A DNA stretch of 5,495 nucleotides from Bordetella parapertussis. Lineage in GTDB: Bacteria; Pseudomonadota; Gammaproteobacteria; Burkholderiales; Burkholderiaceae_B. Every line of letters starts with the position of its first letter. The stretch's first letter is position 1. Below, in pieces: positions 4,469 through 5,495 of this stretch. Position numbers and translations under genes: made by a program. The DNA lies in the NCBI GenBank assembly GCA_945882005.1, contig CAMCWG010000202.1, positions 1 through 5,495 on the forward strand, given 5' to 3'. The notes beneath the pieces were generated by a model. That model was not told the DNA's origin, did not search any database, and saw only the letters and a list, made by a program, of their open reading frames with translations.

Positions 4469-5248
4469 ATGTTAGGTAGCTTAACAATTGTCGGTACCGG
4501 GATTCAGTTTCCAAATCAAATGACGCTTGAATCGATCGATGTCATTAAAAATGCAGAGCGTGTTTTTTTTAATGTCGGAGAGGAGCAAGACGTGATTGCC
4601 TGGATTAAGGCCAATAACGCGCACACGTTTGACCTTGCTGACCTGTATGGGAGCGGTAAAGATCGTCGACTCAGTTACGCAGAAATGTGTGCGGCGATGG
4701 TGACAGCAGTTAAAGAGGGCTATCGAACTGTCGGCGTGCTGTATGGCCATCCCGGGGTTTTTGCACTTCCGGGTTATTTAGCGATCAATCAGTGCAGGGA
4801 ACTGGGTGCCGAGGCAAAGATGTTGCCTGGCGTGAGTGCGTTTGATTGCATGATCGCAGATCTTGAGTTTGATCCTGGTACCCATGGCTGCACCATGCTG
4901 GAAGCTTCGGACTATGTCTTTCATCGTCGCACGCTCGACACCTCTTTGCCATTAATTATCTGGCAACCTGCACTCATTGGCGTCGATAGTATTCTGAAGG
5001 GTGTGCAAACCGCGGTTCAACCTCGCCTTGATATCTTAAAAGCAAGGTTGCTGGAGGACTATCCTGCGACACATAAAATCATTTCCTATGTGGCAGCCAC
5101 AGAACCAGGCAAGTCCGCCAGAGTCGAGATGACGCAAATCGGTTCGATGGAGACGATGAGATCGCTCGCATCCTCCTCCACTTGTCTGATTCCACCGCTA
5201 AAAGATGCCTTAACCGATATGGAGTATTTCAGTCGTCTTAAAAAATGA
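4469..5248 (+). CDS. Borosin-type peptide backbone alpha-N-methyltransferase (split form)
   Basis: This 259-residue SAM-dependent enzyme has the tetrapyrrole-methylase fold and carries the features of the borosin branch (OphMA, SonM), which methylates backbone amides of a peptide. GSLTIVGTGI (3-12) is the glycine-rich SAM strand, and QMTLESIDVIKNAERVFF (17-34) follows as in OphMA. Y60, R66 and Y70 (in LYGSGKDRRLSY) align with the active-site Tyr/Arg/Tyr of OphMA (Y66, R72, Y76). YGHPGVF (92-98), MLPGVSAFDCMIADL (118-132), DPGTHG (135-140), EASDYVF (145-151), LIIWQ (162-166) and the closing LIPP (240-243) complete the pattern. YGHPGVF sets it apart from CobA/CysG-type porphyrin methylases. It ends where SonM-type enzymes end and carries no fused clasp or core peptide, so the substrate must be a separate protein, probably the 87-residue one upstream. 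The SD is weak (GGAAAG, 3 nt from the ATG). The stop codon abuts an IS30-type end. Confidence 0.88.
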   Translation: MLGSLTIVGTGIQFPNQMTLESIDVIKNAERVFFNVGEEQDVIAWIKANNAHTFDLADLYGSGKDRRLSYAEMCAAMVTAVKEGYRTVGVLYGHPGVFALPGYLAINQCRELGAEAKMLPGVSAFDCMIADLEFDPGTHGCTMLEASDYVFHRRTLDTSLPLIIWQPALIGVDSILKGVQTAVQPRLDILKARLLEDYPATHKIISYVAATEPGKSARVEMTQIGSMETMRSLASSSTCLIPPLKDALTDMEYFSRLKK

Positions 5249-5276
5249 GGCGGTTTCAAGTACGAAGTGCCACACG
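5249..5276. repeat. IS30-type element terminus (terminal inverted repeat region)
   Basis: GGCGGTTTCAAGTACGAAG begins at 5249, the base right after the methyltransferase stop codon, and runs into the transposase stop at 5256-5258. In IS30-family elements the transposase C-terminus (here NRVALRT) reaches into the terminal repeat, which fits this arrangement. The opposite terminus is not visible in the window, so the exact repeat length cannot be confirmed. Confidence 0.55.
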
Positions 5277-5342
5277 GTTTAAGGACTGGTGAAACACTTG
5301 GTACGGAGTTTTAAAACCTAATCGTTTTCGTGGTCGGTGATG
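5256..5342 (-). pseudogene. IS30-family transposase, C-terminal fragment
   Basis: The - strand encodes HHRPRKRLGFKTPYQVF followed by HQSLNRVALRT and a TGA stop. RPRKRLGFKTP-x-x-VF is the hallmark C-terminus of IS30-family DDE transposases, and NRVALRT is a typical final string in proteobacterial copies. Only about 28 residues remain. Upstream the frame continues with unrelated-looking residues to a stop at 5409-5411, and the catalytic DDE region is absent, so this is a dead remnant. It shows that an insertion sequence once sat directly behind the methyltransferase gene. Confidence 0.82.
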
Positions 5343-5495
5343 AATACGACGCGGTGCGCCAAAGGCCTGAGGGCACCTCATAGATCGAATATAGTAGCGA
5401 AGGGCGCATCAACGCCCATACTTCGCTAACACCTTAGATTTGTCTCAATGCCTACTCGTTCATTGCACCGATTTTTTATTCGTTCAGCCTTGCTC
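5343..5495. other. Sequence beyond the transposase fragment, no supported gene
   Basis: The stretch holds an interrupted hairpin at 5395-5428: TAGCGAA pairs with TTCGCTA and GGGCG with CGCCC, around a 6-nt loop with a 4-nt bulge (5418-5421) on one side. No T-run follows. An ATG at 5448 opens a frame to the window end (MPTRSLHRFFIRSALL), but it has no ribosome site and is too short to judge. Confidence 0.4.

Noticed and set aside
4469..5248. Methyltransferase as a cobalamin or sirohaem biosynthesis enzyme (CobA/CysG type)
   Set aside because: The fold is shared, but YGHPGVF, the Tyr/Arg/Tyr set and the closing LIPP pattern follow the borosin branch, and no tetrapyrrole genes are nearby.
5448..5495. 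Start of a gene running off the window (MPTRSLHRFFIRSALL)
   Set aside because: Only 16 codons are visible and there is no ribosome site or promoter to support it.
1..5495. CRISPR arrays, rRNA genes, riboswitches, replication origins
   Set aside because: I found no regularly spaced repeats, conserved rRNA segments or recognisable aptamer patterns on either strand by reading the sequence.

Overview
The window looks like an accessory stretch of a moderate-GC proteobacterial chromosome, most likely a betaproteobacterium of the Burkholderiales type. That placement is inferred from the IS30-type transposase tail, the YchJ-like C-terminus and the tRNA 3'-half sequence, not from a marker gene. Gene density is low. 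Several pieces are broken or remnant: a LysR tail cut by the window edge, two tRNA 3'-end fragments, a shrunken ychJ and a transposase tail.

Layout. 1-258 (+) is the C-terminus of a LysR-type regulator. 259-582 is non-coding and holds a perfect 12-bp-arm palindrome and a tRNA 3'-half fragment. 583-2203 (-) is a complete hipBA toxin-antitoxin operon whose hipA stop codon lies inside the tRNA fragment. 2204-2342 is the hipBA control region, with four related 18-bp operators spaced at near-integral helical turns and a candidate promoter. 2603-2737 (+) is an internally deleted ychJ remnant. 2763-3776 (-) is a periplasmic catalase-family haem protein that seems to lack the distal catalytic His. 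A second tRNA 3'-end fragment lies at 3920-3951, in the same orientation as the first, so the two bracket about 3.3 kb carrying hipBA, the ychJ remnant and the catalase-like gene.

The most interesting part is 4077-5248 (+). A promoter drives an 87-residue protein of unknown family. It is followed by a strong intrinsic terminator and then, only 9 nt after the T-tract, by a 259-residue SAM-dependent methyltransferase. The methyltransferase carries the signatures of the borosin backbone alpha-N-methyltransferases (OphMA, SonM): GSLTIVGTG, YGHPGVF, MLPGVSA, and the active-site Tyr/Arg/Tyr set. It has no C-terminal core peptide, so it is a 'split' borosin enzyme, and the 87-aa protein is the natural candidate substrate. 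That candidate shows no recognisable borosin-binding (LigA-like) helical domain. It does carry two spaced WPxP hydrophobic repeats, so it may be a new precursor class. The methyltransferase ends exactly where an IS30-type element end begins, so any downstream cluster genes may have been displaced.

The hipBA, catalase and borosin parts show no sign of a shared pathway. The window reads as separate accessory modules placed next to each other.
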